Shown here: one piece after another, positions 12,782 through 24,628 of the stretch
Position numbering within the stretch: position 1 is the first letter of the stretch
Layout: every line of letters begins with the position of its first letter
Assembly: GCA_902729315.2 (NCBI GenBank)
Contig: LR746267.1
Location: forward strand, 3,852,386 to 3,916,385
Direction: 5' to 3'
DNA from: Spirodela intermedia
Lineage: Eukaryota; Streptophyta; Magnoliopsida; Alismatales; Araceae
DNA length: 64,000 bases
Position numbers and translations under genes: made by a program
Notes under the pieces: generated by a model
The model's database searches: none
Seen by the model: only the letters and a program-made list of their open reading frames with translations
Told to the model about the DNA's origin: nothing

Positions 12782-13276
12782 GTCAGTAAACGAAGGTGGC
12801 TTCATGGGAAGCCATGAGCAAGAAAATAGTTTAAGAAATACTGTGGCTTCTGTGCACCTCTGTGTCCGCGTCTCTCACTATATCTAGAGGAGTGTGAGCT
12901 GCGGCAAGTTATGGGGCCTGTAAAAAGCGGTCGTACTTCTCTGATTTGTAAAGACGTGCCTGAACTCAATCCGTGAGGAGAGAGAGAGAGCAAGAGGAAA
13001 GCACTGTGGTAGAGATAGAGATAACGAGAGAGGAGTTAGGCACTGTCGTACTGGACCAGTCCGCCGGAAATTTCAGATACCCATCAGCTCTCTCTCTCTC
13101 TCTCTCTAAAGTGGACAAACAGATGCGCCCGCGTTCCGGGGAGGATCGTGAGGGCTATACAAATCTGAAGGGAAAATAGGTGTGCGTGATTCAGGAGAAA
13201 TTTCGTTAAGCCACGTTCATTCGGGCGCTCAAAATTCAACACAGAAATACAAAATCCCCGCCTAAATCCAAGAATA

Positions 13277-13280
<4 letters not shown>

Positions 13281-13317
<37 letters not shown>
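13281..13317. repeat. (CT)18 microsatellite
   Basis: Uninterrupted CT run of about 37 bases in intergenic sequence. Confidence 0.95.
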
Positions 13318-13319
<2 letters not shown>

Positions 13320-14389
13320 AGTGGACTCAGTTGGAATGCCCGAAGCCCAAACTGACCCATTGACACGCCCCCTCAGTAGGGAATATCGATTTCGAGACCC
13401 TTATTGAATTTTTCTTCCATGCTTTCTTCGGAAAATCAAATTAATTACATCTACAATTTTTTACGCGCTTTAATTATTACTTGATGTAATTATGTATGCA
13501 GTGCCTGGCTTCTTGTTTAGAAATCGTAAAATTAGAAATTCGGCAAATTTTACGCGATAAAAACTTTTCAAACAATAAAAGGTTTATATGTGGGTTTTGA
13601 AAAAGTAAGAAAACAGAGCACTGTAGCCATGCCGGGCTCAGTCACAGGGAGGACTACGAAGTCGTCTGTCGCCCACCGGGGGAAGGAGTCCGACAGCGGC
13701 GGAGCACTGTAGATAAAGATTCTCCGCCGGCGGCGCCGCCTCGTCTCCTCCGGCCGCTGTCGGGTAGCTGCTGGTGGAGGGAGAGGTCTTTTCTCCTGGG
13801 GCAGCTTGCGGCAACGGGGCCCCTCTTGGCTCCAGCGAAGACGACGGTGGGGTCCGCATCCCGAGCCGAGAGCTCCGCCGCCAGGAAGACGAACCAGCTG
13901 GAGTCAGCAAATCCCAGGGCGGGTAGGCAGGTCGTCATCGGGGAACGGACACGGAGGAGAGAGACTAGAGAGAGGAGAGAGAGAGAGAGGAAGCTGTTCG
14001 GAAAGTACCAGCTATCTCTCTCAGCTTGGGCTTCATTTCCTGACCACCCGTCAATGGGGTGGAACAAGTCAGAAATTTGACAACGGGCCAAAAGGGCAAG
14101 CGTTGGACGTGCTTGAATGCCCCCATCTCTTGGAAAATCGGCTACGCTACGAGTTTTCCGGTTACGGTCCGCCGCCATCATAGAAGAAGCGTATTCTTTT
14201 CTGGGCAAAGTCAACGCCTGTCACAAATATCAGCCATTCAATTATGAATTGGTACTTAAATCCCGTTCCCATCCTTACTCATCCAATGAATTGTTGACTG
14301 GCCTTTGGCTGGTCTCGGAGGTTAAGTCCAGCTTGGGCCCGGGAAACAATAGCCAGGAAGGATGGCCGGCGATACGGGGTCTGCCTATG

Positions 14390-17300
14390 TCATCGGGCGC
14401 CCATTTCGGAGTACGTTATCTCGTTGGTGGAAGAATTGACCCTACGCTCGACCCGTTGACCATCCTCCCTCATGACGAATCTCTCTAACAAGTAGGCCGG
14501 CCGATTGGGGGCCGACAGGGTCGTGCTCTCATTGTTCAGCATGGAAACGACGTCGAGCATGGTCGGCCGGTCAGCGGGGTTCTCCTGGACGCACAGCAAT
14601 GCCACGTGGACGCATCTCGAGAACTCTACGGCCGAGCAAGTCCCCGCCAACACCGGGTCCATCAGCTCCACCACGCTGTCACTCCTCCAGAGCTTCCAGG
14701 CCTGAAACCAGTCAAAACCGGTGAGTCATGAAAGAGGAAGTCAAGGTCAACCCTCACTCCCCGGCGGCGACGTCGCCCAATCGACTTACGTGTCCCGAGA
14801 GATTGAGAGCCTCGTCGAGGTCGGGAGTGCTGGTGTTCCTCTTGCCGCTGAGGATCTCAAGGACTAGAATGCCGTAGCTGAAGACGTCCGACTTCACCGA
14901 GAAGTGGCCTTTCATGGCGTACTCCGGGGAAATGTAACCGCTGAAGTCAGATTCACGCTAAATGGTCACCGTCTTCCTTCTCGTAACTTTAACCAGGATA
15001 TGTCTGAATAACCAGGAGTTGACTTACTACGTGCCGACGATGTGTTTGGTGTTCGCGGGGGCGTCATTCCAGGTGAAGATCCTCGCTAAGCCGAAATCAG
15101 ATATCTTGGGGTTCCACTCGCCGTCAAGGAGGATGTTGCTCGCTTTGAGATCTCTGTGGATGACCCTCACCCTCGAGTACCGGTGCAAGTAGAGGAGGCC
15201 CTGGGCTATGCCTTCAATTATGTTGGCGCGCTTCGGCCAGTCCAGCTCTCCTCTCTTCGTCGGATCTGACGGTGATCGCCACCACCCACATAAAGTGAGC
15301 GCAAGGAGAGAGGAGGGAACCCAGGTAGGAGAGATGCATGCGAGAACGGTTCTAAGATGAACTTACGGAAGATGAACTTGTCCAAGCTCTGATTGGGCAT
15401 GTGCTCGTATATCAATATCTTCTCCTCCCCATCGATGCAGCAACCAAGAAGCTTCACTAGGTTGGTGTGTTGAAGATTGGCGAGAAGCTTGATCTCACTC
15501 TTGAACTCCTCCAGCCCTTGTCCAGAATTGGTTGACAACCTCTTGGCAGCTATGCTTTGGCCGTCGCTCAGGATGCCCTACACTCGCAGTGGTGGATTTG
15601 ATCCCCATGTTTGGTCAGTCCAAAGATAAAGAGACCATCAGGATGGAGAGTAAGCTTGAGGACATCTGAAATAAATGGAATGTAGGATCATATCTCAAAT
15701 TTTCTACAAGTTCAGTCGCGCAATTCGATTTAGGGAAGCTGGGTTTTAGGTTTAGTGAGCTTGCAGATGAAATACACCAGAAATTCGCATGATGAGAAAA
15801 AATGCGAACTAGATCGTTAACCACGTTAATCACGACGTTTTCGAGAGGAAGAGAGAACGAGAGAGGTAAATTAAGGGGGCCATTGTTGGATATTCATCCT
15901 GCGGAGAAAGGGTCTCGTATTCTCCTTAACGAAGACCCATGGTGTTTGATTCTTCTTTGGATGCTTCGTTTTGAGGCGCAATGCCGGGAGAAAAGAAGGC
16001 CCTACCTCAATATCACTGTTACCTGACCCATTGGGAACCCTAATGGTCAACAACTGTGACTTCTAATAAATGACTTTGGCCCCCACAAATAAATTTTGTG
16101 ATATAAAAACCGCAGTGGAGTAAATTAGTACAAGATAAAAATAATTTAGGAAATAAGCTGAAGATTAGAGCTACGATTACCTGATAAACAGGACCAAAGC
16201 CTCCTTCTCCAAGTTTATTTTGGAATGAGAAATTCTTGGTTGCAGAGATTATTGAATGCAAGTGGAACATTGGTAGCTCAAATTCTTTTGCACTGTCAAA
16301 ATCATGAGAGTTGTAGTCTTCAATCTTGACTGTAAAAAAAAAAAAAGGTGGTAGGGAAATGATGTTAGAAGACATTTTGTTAATCTGCTAAACTAATCAA
16401 AGGAGGAGGAGATCTTGTGATGTTTAGACGGCATATTATGACCACAAGAAATTGATCGTATGTGTTGCAAAATTATATAATATTACTAACTAATAATAAT
16501 CGTCACTAAAGTTGATGAATTCTAAATAAATTAAATGTTTCCTTAATAGTGAAAAGGACGATCTAGGAATATTGTGATCAAAGAAGGAAAAGAGCCCGAA
16601 ATAGCATGCTATTGTGATCAAACGAAGTTGATCGTATGTGTTGCAAAATTATATAATATTACCAACTAATAATAATCGCCACTAAAGTTGATGAACTCTA
16701 AATAAATTAAATGTTTCCTTAATAGTGAAAAGGACGATCTAGGAATATTGTGATCAAAGAAGGCAAAGAGCCCGAAATAGCATGCTATTGTGATCAAACG
16801 AAGTTGATCGTATGTGTTGCAAAATTATATAATATTACCAACTAATAATAATCGCCACGAAAGTTGATGAACTCTAAATAAATTAAATGCTCCCTTACTA
16901 GTGAAAAGGACGATCTAGCAACCTAAAATTTAGATAAATCCATTTATTTTTAAATAGTTGTTTAAAATAAGCAGGAAAAGTTTGCTGTATAGCGTGTGAA
17001 CTTGATAGCGTGTTGAAGCCTGACCGAATTTTGGTGAAAAGGATGATCTGAATTTTAGCCTTTTTAAACGTTTTGGAGTCATCTTAGCCTCCCAAAGTTC
17101 AAATATAAAGAAAGGAACTTGAACGGGAACGGTTGAAATTGAGGCCAGCATTTGACAAAAATAGTGTTCTGTGCTCTCAAATTTCGGGCCTTTAAAAACC
17201 ATACGATCATATCCCCTTGAGAGAGGTTCAGGCTTTGACTTTACGAGAGAGAAAGCATGAGAGCGAGCGAGAGAGAGCTAACCGGGTAAAGTCAATCTTC

Positions 17301-18920
17301 TTGCTCGCCTGCGGAGGAACCACCACAACGCCGCGAGGAGTACGACGATCACGGCCAGACACGCAATGGTTGCTGCCATGACCGTCTTCATGCTCTGCTC
17401 ATCACCTGAGAGGGAGTAAAAACACAATTAAATATTTTCTTCGGGTACACGCTGCAGACGAAAGATCCACGAATAAACGGAAAATTTCGGAACGGAATTA
17501 TCGTCTGACGGGGGCAACGTTCTACGGGGATCCGAGTGCGTTGACTTCCTCCGAAGAGTGGGGGAAGTTCCAAAGTTTGACCGGGCAAAAGGCTGCGACG
17601 TCGGTGCCATCATAACGGACCTTGGGAGCGGACCGCCGCTCTGACGTACAGATCCTGGCCGCCAGTGGCGAACACCCTGATGTCGACCAGGTCGCCGGAC
17701 CACCTTACGCAGCCACTGCGGTCGCTAATACCCATGGCGGTGCAGTTGCAGTCCCTCAGGCACGCCGTCCGGCAGTCGTTGAGCCCCGCGCTGAGGTTCA
17801 CGAGCGCCGTCGAGGTGTCCGGCCACTTGACTCCGCTCACCTTCACCAGCTCCTCCGCCCCGCTCCGGCAATCCAAAGCCTCCTCCCTCATGCACCCCGC
17901 GGCAGCGGCCGCGGCGGCGCCGCCCTCGTCCTTCTGCCGGAAGCCCTCCAGACATCTGCAGCTCGGCGACATGGCGGGGTCACAGACGGCGTTGGCCCCA
18001 CACGCCGCCATCCGATCGCAGGCTTCGAAGGGGGACTGCCAGATCAGGTTCCATCGACCAACGCCACCCTCCTCGCTCCTGGCGTAGTGCTGAGCCACTC
18101 CCGACTCGTTGATGACTATCCTGGAGAGTAAGGACCTGTTCCAGTCCTCGAACTTGAGGTATACCTCGTTGGCGTCGGAGACGAAGCCGTAGATGAAGAG
18201 CGCGTTGGCCCTCATCTCCGGGATCCCCACGAATCGCTCACCGACCCACGGCCCCGCTCGCCACCGGAGCTCCGCTCCCTCCGCCACCGCCAGCTGCGGG
18301 ACACCGCGGGGGTCGACGATGAAGGTGAAGTTTCCCGGGCTGGGATCGCCGAAGGACTTGGAGGAGGTGATGTTGCGCACGAGGCCGCTCCGGCGGTCAA
18401 TTCCGATGCGCATGCCGGGGAGCATCGTGTCCCCCGGCTGATCGAAGCTCTGCCAGTAGTAGCTGCCGGCGTTCACCCCGCCACTGGTCTCACCGCCGAT
18501 GACGAAGTTGCCGTTGTCCAGCAGCCGAGCGACCGGCTGGTTAGGGCTACCTCTCGTTTCCGCCGACCAGAAGACGGCGGAGGAGTTACCGGAGAGGATG
18601 AGTGCCCCGTCGTGAGACAGCATGAGCACGCCGGAGTTGTCGGGCATCGGCTGCCGCCGGTTGGCGACCCAGACAACAACCCTAGGGAGGATCTTGTGGT
18701 ACCATATCCCCAGGTACCGACCTCCAGTCGGGCCGGAGGTGAAGAACCCTAACTCGAAGATGCGCTCGGCGGAGACGAGGGTTTGGGTGTCGTTGACGGA
18801 CTGTCCGGGCCTGATGCTGTCTACGACGGCGGTTTCGAGGCAGAGGAGATTGCAGGATATGCAGGAGATGAGGAAGAAGAAGGTGACCGCAGGACGCCAG
18901 CGGGAGAGGGGTCCTCCCAT
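14390..18920 (-). CDS. S-domain (G-type lectin) receptor kinase, complete
   Basis: Seven exons join in phase to 827 codons: 18920-17621, 17405-17283, 16329-16181, 15577-15367, 15265-15028, 14940-14790, 14701-14390. Exon sizes 211, 238 and 151 are those typical of S-receptor kinases. All introns are GT-AG. The ectodomain has a signal peptide (about 1-30), B-type lectin (35-155), S-locus glycoprotein region, cysteine-rich EGF-like part (290-335) and PAN domain (345-428). A membrane helix lies near 440-462. The kinase keeps GEGGFG (515-520), Lys536, HRDLK (631-635), DFG (651-653) and SPEYAM, so it should be an active plasma-membrane Ser/Thr kinase of the RD class. Its ligand is unknown; relatives act in self-incompatibility, immunity or symbiosis. 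A seven-Ala run precedes the PAN domain. Another ectodomain exon lies just upstream. Confidence 0.92.
16454..16920. repeat. 176-base tandem repeat in receptor-kinase intron 2
   Basis: Units begin GATCGTATGTGTTGC at 16454, 16630 and 16806, an exact 176-base period. The third copy is truncated near 16920. Copies differ only at scattered bases (ATTACTAACT/ATTACCAACT, AAGGAAAAG/AAGGCAAAG). The array lies in the AT-rich intron between the transmembrane exon and the first kinase exon. Confidence 0.93.
17889..17925 (-). repeat. Alanine-coding GCN run in exon 1
   Basis: A GCC/GCG-rich stretch in the first exon encodes seven consecutive alanines flanked by glycines, between the EGF-like part and the PAN domain. 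Simple codon repeats of this sort vary in length easily. The neighbouring ectodomain exon has a proline/alanine/glycine linker here instead. Confidence 0.7.
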
Positions 18921-19161
18921 GAGTTTGGAAGAGTTAGAGCTTATCCCACTTTACCCCGAGGAACCCGCAATATGTTTGACCCCAGAGGATGTCGACCCTC
19001 CAGAGCTGGTCAACATGGGCCGGCGCTTGTTCGCGAGGAACGCTCGAGGAACCCGGAAAGGTTGACGATGGGTTCACATCCTCACCTTGGTTGCGCGCGC
19101 CCTCGTCCTCGTTGGCGGCTACAAGAAAATATATCTCTACTTCGGTACTTGACTAAGTCGT

Positions 19162-20454
19162 TTACTTTGACTTATTGAATGAGCGATGTCGATGAGAGTT
19201 AAGAGGAGGCGGCCTACCTTGGCTCGTCGCAACTCGGAGGAACAGCTCTTGTCCCTCGGTGGCGTTGTAGACTCTGACGTCGTCAAGATCACCGAACCAG
19301 GTTATGCACCCGGTGCCGTCGCTGCTGGTGAACGCCGTGCAGGAGCAGTTCCTCAAGCAGTGGGCTTTGCACTCGTCGAAGCCGATGGTCTTGTCGACGG
19401 TGGCCGCGAAGGTGTCCGGCAGCTTGGCCCCGGCGACCGCCACGAAGCCGTCGGTCCCGCTCCGGCACTGCAGAGGCTCCTTCAACTCGCAGCCACCCGC
19501 CGGCGGCTGCCTCGGTGTGAACCCCTCCGGGCAGCTGCACGGCGGCGACTCCCTCACGTTGCAGAGGCCGTTCGCCCCGCAGACATTGTAGCTGTCGCAC
19601 GCGTCGATCGCCGACGTCCATATCATCTCCCACTGCGGCTTCTCCCCCGTCCAGAGGAAGTGCTCGGCGATCCCCGACCGGTTTATGGTGACTCTAGTTG
19701 CATCCGACGAGTACCACAAGTAGAGCCTGAAGTAAACCTCGTCGGGCTCCCATTTGAAGCCGTAGCTGAACTGGTTGTTGGCCTTCATGGCGGGGATCCC
19801 TGAGAAGCGGTCTCCGATCCAGGGGCCGCCCCGCCAGACGGTGGCTGACCCCTTCGTGACCACCAGCTGGGGGACCCCTCGAGAGACGGCGATTCCCAGG
19901 GAGAAGTCCCCCGGAGCCGGGTCGTCGGCGCTTCTCCACGGGGAGAGGTTGAACGCTCCGCCGGTGTTCAGCCCGATCTTCATGCCAGGGAGAAGAGTGT
20001 CGGTGGGCTGGGAGAAGCTCTCCCACGCGTAGCTCTCGCCGCTGCCGTCGAGCACCACCAGGTTCCCCCTCTCCAGGAGGCGCGCCACCGGCGCTGTCGC
20101 CGGCGCCGCCACGGCGGGAGACGACCAGTAGACGGTCCCCGCCGCGTCGGCCAGGACGAGGGTCCCGTTGCCGGAGAGGGTCAGCTCTCCGGTGGCCCCC
20201 GGCAGCGGGCGCCGCCGGTTCGCCACCCAGACCACCGTTTGCCCGGGAATCCGGTGATACCAGATCCCCAGGTAGCGCCTATCCAGAGAACCGGTGAAGA
20301 AGCCCAGAGCGAAGGTTCCTTCCGGGGAGATCAGCGTCTCGTTGTCCTTCAGAGCCTTCCCCACTTCGAGCGTGTTCACCGCGCCGGCGATGGCGGCGAA
20401 GGCGACGAGCAGGAGCGCCGCCACGGATCGAGCGAAGCTGTATCGTCTTCCCAT
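19162..20454 (-). CDS. S-domain ectodomain exon, alternative first exon or secreted form
   Basis: An open frame of 430 codons with signal peptide (about 1-26), B-lectin domain (28-150, with LGIWYHRIP and VVWVANRR), S-locus glycoprotein region, cysteine-rich EGF-like part and PAN domain. It aligns along its whole length with exon 1 of the neighbouring receptor kinase. At 19218 a clean CAAG|GTAGGC donor leaves phase 1, the same phase as the neighbour's exon 1, but no transmembrane or kinase exon follows before that neighbour starts at 18920. Either it splices over exon 1 of the next gene into the shared kinase exons, or reading through the donor to the stop at 19162 gives a soluble SLG-like protein. 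An AATAAG motif near 19178 could serve as poly(A) signal. The coding frame is intact. Confidence 0.8.
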   Translation of the reverse strand: MGRRYSFARSVAALLLVAFAAIAGAVNTLEVGKALKDNETLISPEGTFALGFFTGSLDRRYLGIWYHRIPGQTVVWVANRRRPLPGATGELTLSGNGTLVLADAAGTVYWSSPAVAAPATAPVARLLERGNLVVLDGSGESYAWESFSQPTDTLLPGMKIGLNTGGAFNLSPWRSADDPAPGDFSLGIAVSRGVPQLVVTKGSATVWRGGPWIGDRFSGIPAMKANNQFSYGFKWEPDEVYFRLYLWYSSDATRVTINRSGIAEHFLWTGEKPQWEMIWTSAIDACDSYNVCGANGLCNVRESPPCSCPEGFTPRQPPAGGCELKEPLQCRSGTDGFVAVAGAKLPDTFAATVDKTIGFDECKAHCLRNCSCTAFTSSDGTGCITWFGDLDDVRVYNATEGQELFLRVATSQGRPPPLNSHRHRSFNKSK

Positions 20455-22427
20455 CGTCGAAATATCTCGATTGAAAGCCTCTGCCTCTAGCTATTAACAA
20501 TAGTAGTCTCCGTGAAAGCTCTGTCTCGATCGGCACTCTTTTGGCCGTGCAGATCCGGCCCTCTGAGGCTCTAAGCCGTCCTCAGCCATCTTCCCCGAAG
20601 CTACCAACTCGTTGACCGAAAACTAGTTGCCCAGCACATGTGTCGTCGTCCATGACTCCGTCAGTTTGATCCCTCGACTTTGCGTACGGATGCCCTATAC
20701 CAAGGGCGTTGACCAAATCTGACAGAGTACGGGTTGCTGAAGGATGGTCAACGCATGTGATGGTGATTAGCGCAAATCATATTCATGTTATCATCTTTTA
20801 CACTACTATTAACTGACAGTCATTAACAACAAAATTATGTCTGAGTAATTTGGTAGATTTACATCAAATTAATCTCCAATTATTCAGAATTTTTTTTGCA
20901 TTTCCCAACAACCACCATAGAACCCGAAGAACATCTCAACTAACCCATCAATAAAATCAATTCATTAATGAGCATAGTTCTGAAAGATTTACACTCCAAT
21001 CAAGGTTGCCAACGGGCAGTCTGGGCTCAATATCAGTCACCACCAGAGGAACCAATAGCACGCTGACCAGATTATCAGTCAAAATAACGCTAACAAGCCC
21101 AGGGTTGACCGAATGGTTCTGATCCAATGACATGATCTCACTTGAACAGGAAAATCATCGCATCATTTAATGAATATCGATTATCATACTCACCCAACAA
21201 ACCTATCAAAAGAAATGATTGATGAAGAAGCTGAAAATGAACGGAAAACCAATAAATTCAATCACGTGATTAAGTGCAGATATGCGTAATATTTCATCGT
21301 TAATTGAAAAATCAATACTATCACCTCCTTCATTTTAATTGAAGAATTCATCTAAATAATGGGGAGCATTGCAGGAGCTGATCAAACCCTTCCATGATCA
21401 GTTCAAGCATAGCAGATGGGGAGTCTGAAGACCTCCCTCGGATCGTATGAGATTTAATAATGCAAGATTATGAAGAAAATGAACTTATATTACATTCGAT
21501 AAATTTATTATGGTTCGACCTTCAGCTTCTGAATCTCTGTCGAAAGAAAATAAAACAGGTGCACACACCAATACCGATTGTTTACCGAGTTAGAACACCA
21601 GAGATTCTTATCTTGCATGATGGACCTTTAGAATTCTGATGATAAAGCAATAAGAGCAAGGCCCTGCTGCTCGTGTGGGCAATTCTCCAGAGACACCAGA
21701 AACGGTATGATTTTGAATAGTTTTGATTCCCGAGCCATCTGATTCCATTCAAACTAATCAAATATCATTTATGATCGAAAGATCATCCAGTTATGAACTG
21801 ATATGGATTGTATGGGCCCAGCATGTTTCTTTCCAATCTACGAAGGAAAGTGACAGACCTTAGAAACCTTTTAATGAACTCCAGATTAGTCTAGATTCTC
21901 TACTCACAGTCTGTCTTATTGTTCCAACGATCATGCACCAGATGATCCTGGTATAAGAGAATATCAGGCACTTTGTTGTTTCATGCTTTTCAGAAATGCA
22001 TGCGAATAAAGTCTGAAGAAACGTATAGTGATTGATAAAAAGCCAACGAACTCATTGTAGATTTGAAAGAAAGACAAGAGCAAAAGTCAAGTAGAACATG
22101 GAGTTGAGAAGATCGTACCACATTCTATAACGAAGCCCAAGGAGATGAGGAACATCGTCGGATCATATTTTAAACAGAGGTACAATCAAGATGTGATTTT
22201 ACTTCTCACTGTTGTTCTCTATGTAGGCAGGACCCCCAGAAGACCCGAAAACAGGAACCCACGTATCCCCTTTCTGTACAGGATTAAGCTAGAAGACATC
22301 AATTTTTACACCTCTCACCTGATTCAAGAACACAGGATAGAAACCTTGAAGCCCCCCGCCCTGATCTCCGCCGCAAAACAGGGATCTGATATTCTTCATG
22401 GTAAGGTCTCATCATATGAGACAAACT
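20455..22427. other. Intergenic spacer between receptor kinase and U-box gene
   Basis: Contains the upstream region of the ectodomain exon on its left and the probable 3' untranslated region of the U-box gene on its right. The middle is AT-rich without a supported gene or recognisable transposon. Confidence 0.45.
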
Positions 22428-23546
22428 CTAGTCCCAAGCCCTGTCCTGCAGTGTGTCCATCAGCATGCAGGCATTCTTCGCAATCTTGCCAGACCCCTCC
22501 ACCAGTCCCTGGCAGATATCCAGGACCCCTTCTTCGATCGTTTCGGAACGCATCTTGGTGCTGTGGGTGCACAGCAAGTTCAGCAACAGCAGGGCGTCTC
22601 CGACGCCTCTTGCACTCCCCTTCCGCAAGACGCTCGCCAAAACCCTAACGAGCCCGTCGACCCTCTCCATCTCCTCTCTTCCTCCGCGGTACTTCCCTAG
22701 CAGCTCCAAGACCTCGATTGCCCTCTCCACGCCGTAGCCCGCCAATTCCACCAACACTGGAGCCGCCCCGGAACGAACAACTCTCAGCCGATTCTCCGGG
22801 AAGGAGCACAGAACGTACAGCGCCGTTGCCGCCTCCCGCCTCTCCCTCCCCTTTCCGTTCCTCAGTACTTCAACCAACTCCGCAATCGCCGAAGGGTGGG
22901 CTCCAATGGTGCATTTGTTCACCTGAAGCATCGCCAGGCTTGTGAGCGTGGTCGCGGCGAGGGCCTGACAACCAGGCGTGCCATTCCGGAGAGCCGTTAC
23001 CAGGCGATCCACCACGCCGTCGGCGACGAGGCCAACCTTGGCGTCATCTCCGTGGAGGCTGAGCTCCAGAACGATCATAAGAGCAGTCTCCTGGAGCTCC
23101 GGCCAGTCGGCGAAGCCAGCGTGACGGATGACCACCGAGGACGCCGCCCCTGATTCCAAAACCAGGTCGCGGAAATAGGGACTCTCTTTCGCCAGGTCGC
23201 GGACTCGATCCAGGCTCCGAGCATCGGCGGGGAAGGTCAGGGACGCGAGAAGGGCGTCGGGATCGGCCGCCGGAGAGGAACCTCGCCGATTGCTCTGCTT
23301 GACATGCTTGGTCCCCCCGGTTGGTCCGACGAAGGTGGAGATGAGGCTTCGGAGGGCGTGGTTGGGGATGAGCGATGGCTGCCGGGGAAGGAGCATCTTG
23401 GTCACGGGGCAGGTCTGATTGCCGGAGTCCAGCCACCTCTGGATAGAAGCCCTGTCGAAGGTGTGCCCCGACGACAGTATCACCGGATCCGTCATCACCT
23501 CCAGGGAGATTGGGCATCTGAAGTCGTCTGGATAATCCATCTCCAT
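22428..23546 (-). CDS. PUB8: U-box/ARM E3 ubiquitin ligase, PUB8 type
   Basis: A single-exon gene of 372 codons counted from the first ATG (23546); the frame stays open a few codons further up but only from a non-ATG codon. The N-terminal U-box (residues about 5-78) has the conserved DDFRCPISLEVMTDPVI, SGHTFDRASI and NQTCPVTK stretches that bind the E2 enzyme without zinc. The remainder is helical ARM-like repeats for substrate binding (about 100-365). Length and domain order match Arabidopsis PUB8 closely. It would act as a cytosolic or nuclear ubiquitin ligase with unknown substrate. No disruption is seen. The leader starts immediately with a long CT/GA tract, which makes leader-based regulation conceivable. 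Confidence 0.9.
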   Translation of the reverse strand: MEMDYPDDFRCPISLEVMTDPVILSSGHTFDRASIQRWLDSGNQTCPVTKMLLPRQPSLIPNHALRSLISTFVGPTGGTKHVKQSNRRGSSPAADPDALLASLTFPADARSLDRVRDLAKESPYFRDLVLESGAASSVVIRHAGFADWPELQETALMIVLELSLHGDDAKVGLVADGVVDRLVTALRNGTPGCQALAATTLTSLAMLQVNKCTIGAHPSAIAELVEVLRNGKGRERREAATALYVLCSFPENRLRVVRSGAAPVLVELAGYGVERAIEVLELLGKYRGGREEMERVDGLVRVLASVLRKGSARGVGDALLLLNLLCTHSTKMRSETIEEGVLDICQGLVEGSGKIAKNACMLMDTLQDRAWD

Positions 23547-23561
23547 CTCCCACCCCAATCC

Positions 23562-23566
23562 ACTCT

Positions 23567-23605
<39 letters not shown>

Positions 23606-23613
23606 CTCTCTCT
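23562..23613. repeat. (CT)n microsatellite upstream of the U-box gene
   Basis: About 50 bases of nearly pure CT with one TTTTT interruption, starting 16 bases upstream of the U-box gene ATG. It reads as GA on the coding strand and so lies in the leader or core promoter. Confidence 0.92.
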
Positions 23614-24299
23614 TACTGCACTCCTGGAGGAACCAGAGAGACGGAGCTGAGGTCTGCCTTCGATGGGACCTCTGAGACCACCTCTTTCTGAGGGAGGAAG
23701 AAGGGGGAGGAGGAGGAATATGCTGGTAATTCCCCCAAATGCCCCTCCTCCGGATAGGTCTTGCGTTAAAGCCCTGACACGGTCAATTGATGGTGGTCAG
23801 CTTACCTTCCTGGTGAGTTCTTTCCCGCTCGATCGATTACAGCTGTTAAACGGCCGCGGTAACCTGTGCGAGGAGTACGGTACTTCCTCTGCCCTTGGGA
23901 CCAGCAGACGTGGAAGACCCACGACCTCTGGAACGCATCGAAGAGCACGCAAGTCAACGGCAAGTACAAGAATTCCGCACTATTAACGAATTCTACCCTC
24001 TAATTAAGTATTTATGGATAAGTACGGCAGGAGAGTCTCATAATTCCCAAGTAGGGAGTTTATTGTAATTAAGGAGGACTGATTAAAAAGTGAGAACCTT
24101 TTACGGGGCTTGATCACAAATGCATCTTGAATCTACGGTCGAAGATTAATTAGTCTTCACTGCTCGTCTGATCAATGTTCCTTCGACTCGTGGCCAAATC
24201 ATGTGCTCTCGCCGAGGGACGCCAGGTCCAGCGAGTGTGACCGCTGAGGTGTCCATTTCTCTTATTTTATTCCTCCGCGGTTCTCTCCCTACGGGATGA

Positions 24300-24307
24300 T
24301 GACGTCA
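24300..24307 (+). promoter_or_regulatory. TGACGTCA palindrome upstream of FQR1-type gene
   Basis: A perfect TGACGTCA, the core bound by TGA-type bZIP factors in as-1/C-box elements, lies about 900 bases upstream of the quinone reductase start. A related GACGTCAC is at 24845-24852 and another perfect TGACGTCA at 26720-26727 in intron 1. FQR1-type genes are known as auxin- and xenobiotic-responsive, which fits, but responsiveness here is inferred. Confidence 0.4.
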
Positions 24308-24450
24308 CGCGGGACGCAGGTGTTTTTGTTCTGACTTGAGGACCGCGCGTACAACGTACCGCGTGATTCCGTCCGCGTGGGGGAAGCTCTACCGTTCGAT
24401 CGAAAACTCCACACCGATCTCGCGCGATGTGAGCCTTTTCTCACTTACTA

Positions 24451-24585
24451 TGGCCCACTGGGTAGATTGGACTGAAAGTCTTTAATGGGCCGACATATTC
24501 AGGGCCTCGTCTGACATTCCACTGGGCTCGGCCCGTTAACATCCGTGTGCCCCATTTGGCCCAACTAGTTCCAAGCCCACGTATG
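24451..24585. promoter_or_regulatory. Cluster of TGGGCC/GGCCCA words, upstream side
   Basis: Within about 130 bases lie TGGCCCACTGGG, TGGGCCG, ACTGGGCTCGGCCC, TTTGGCCCAA and AAGCCCAC. TGGGCC/T words are site II elements bound by TCP factors in many plant housekeeping promoters. A second, longer cluster lies beyond the 3' end of the same gene. Confidence 0.5.
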
Positions 24586-24590
24586 AGTGG

Positions 24591-24592
<2 letters not shown>

Positions 24593-24627
<35 letters not shown>
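24593..24627. repeat. (GA)n microsatellite
   Basis: About 17 GA units at the right edge of the TGGGCC-rich block. Confidence 0.93.

Positions 24628-24628
<1 letters not shown>

Larger units (their letters stand above)
11756..14389. other. Intergenic, CT/GA-rich, no gene seen
   Basis: Several CT or GA tracts, the 83-85 base tandem repeat described separately, and some open GC-rich frames at 13640-14210 whose products I do not recognise. The last 150 bases before 14390 are probably the 3' untranslated region of the receptor kinase. Confidence 0.45.

Noticed and set aside
13638-14214. Gene downstream of the receptor kinase
   Set aside because: Frames on both strands are open because of GC richness; no domain, start context or splice pattern favours one.
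22428-23558. U-box protein starting at 23558
   Set aside because: The codon there is TTG, not ATG. The first ATG in frame is at 23546, directly before the conserved U-box, so I used that start.
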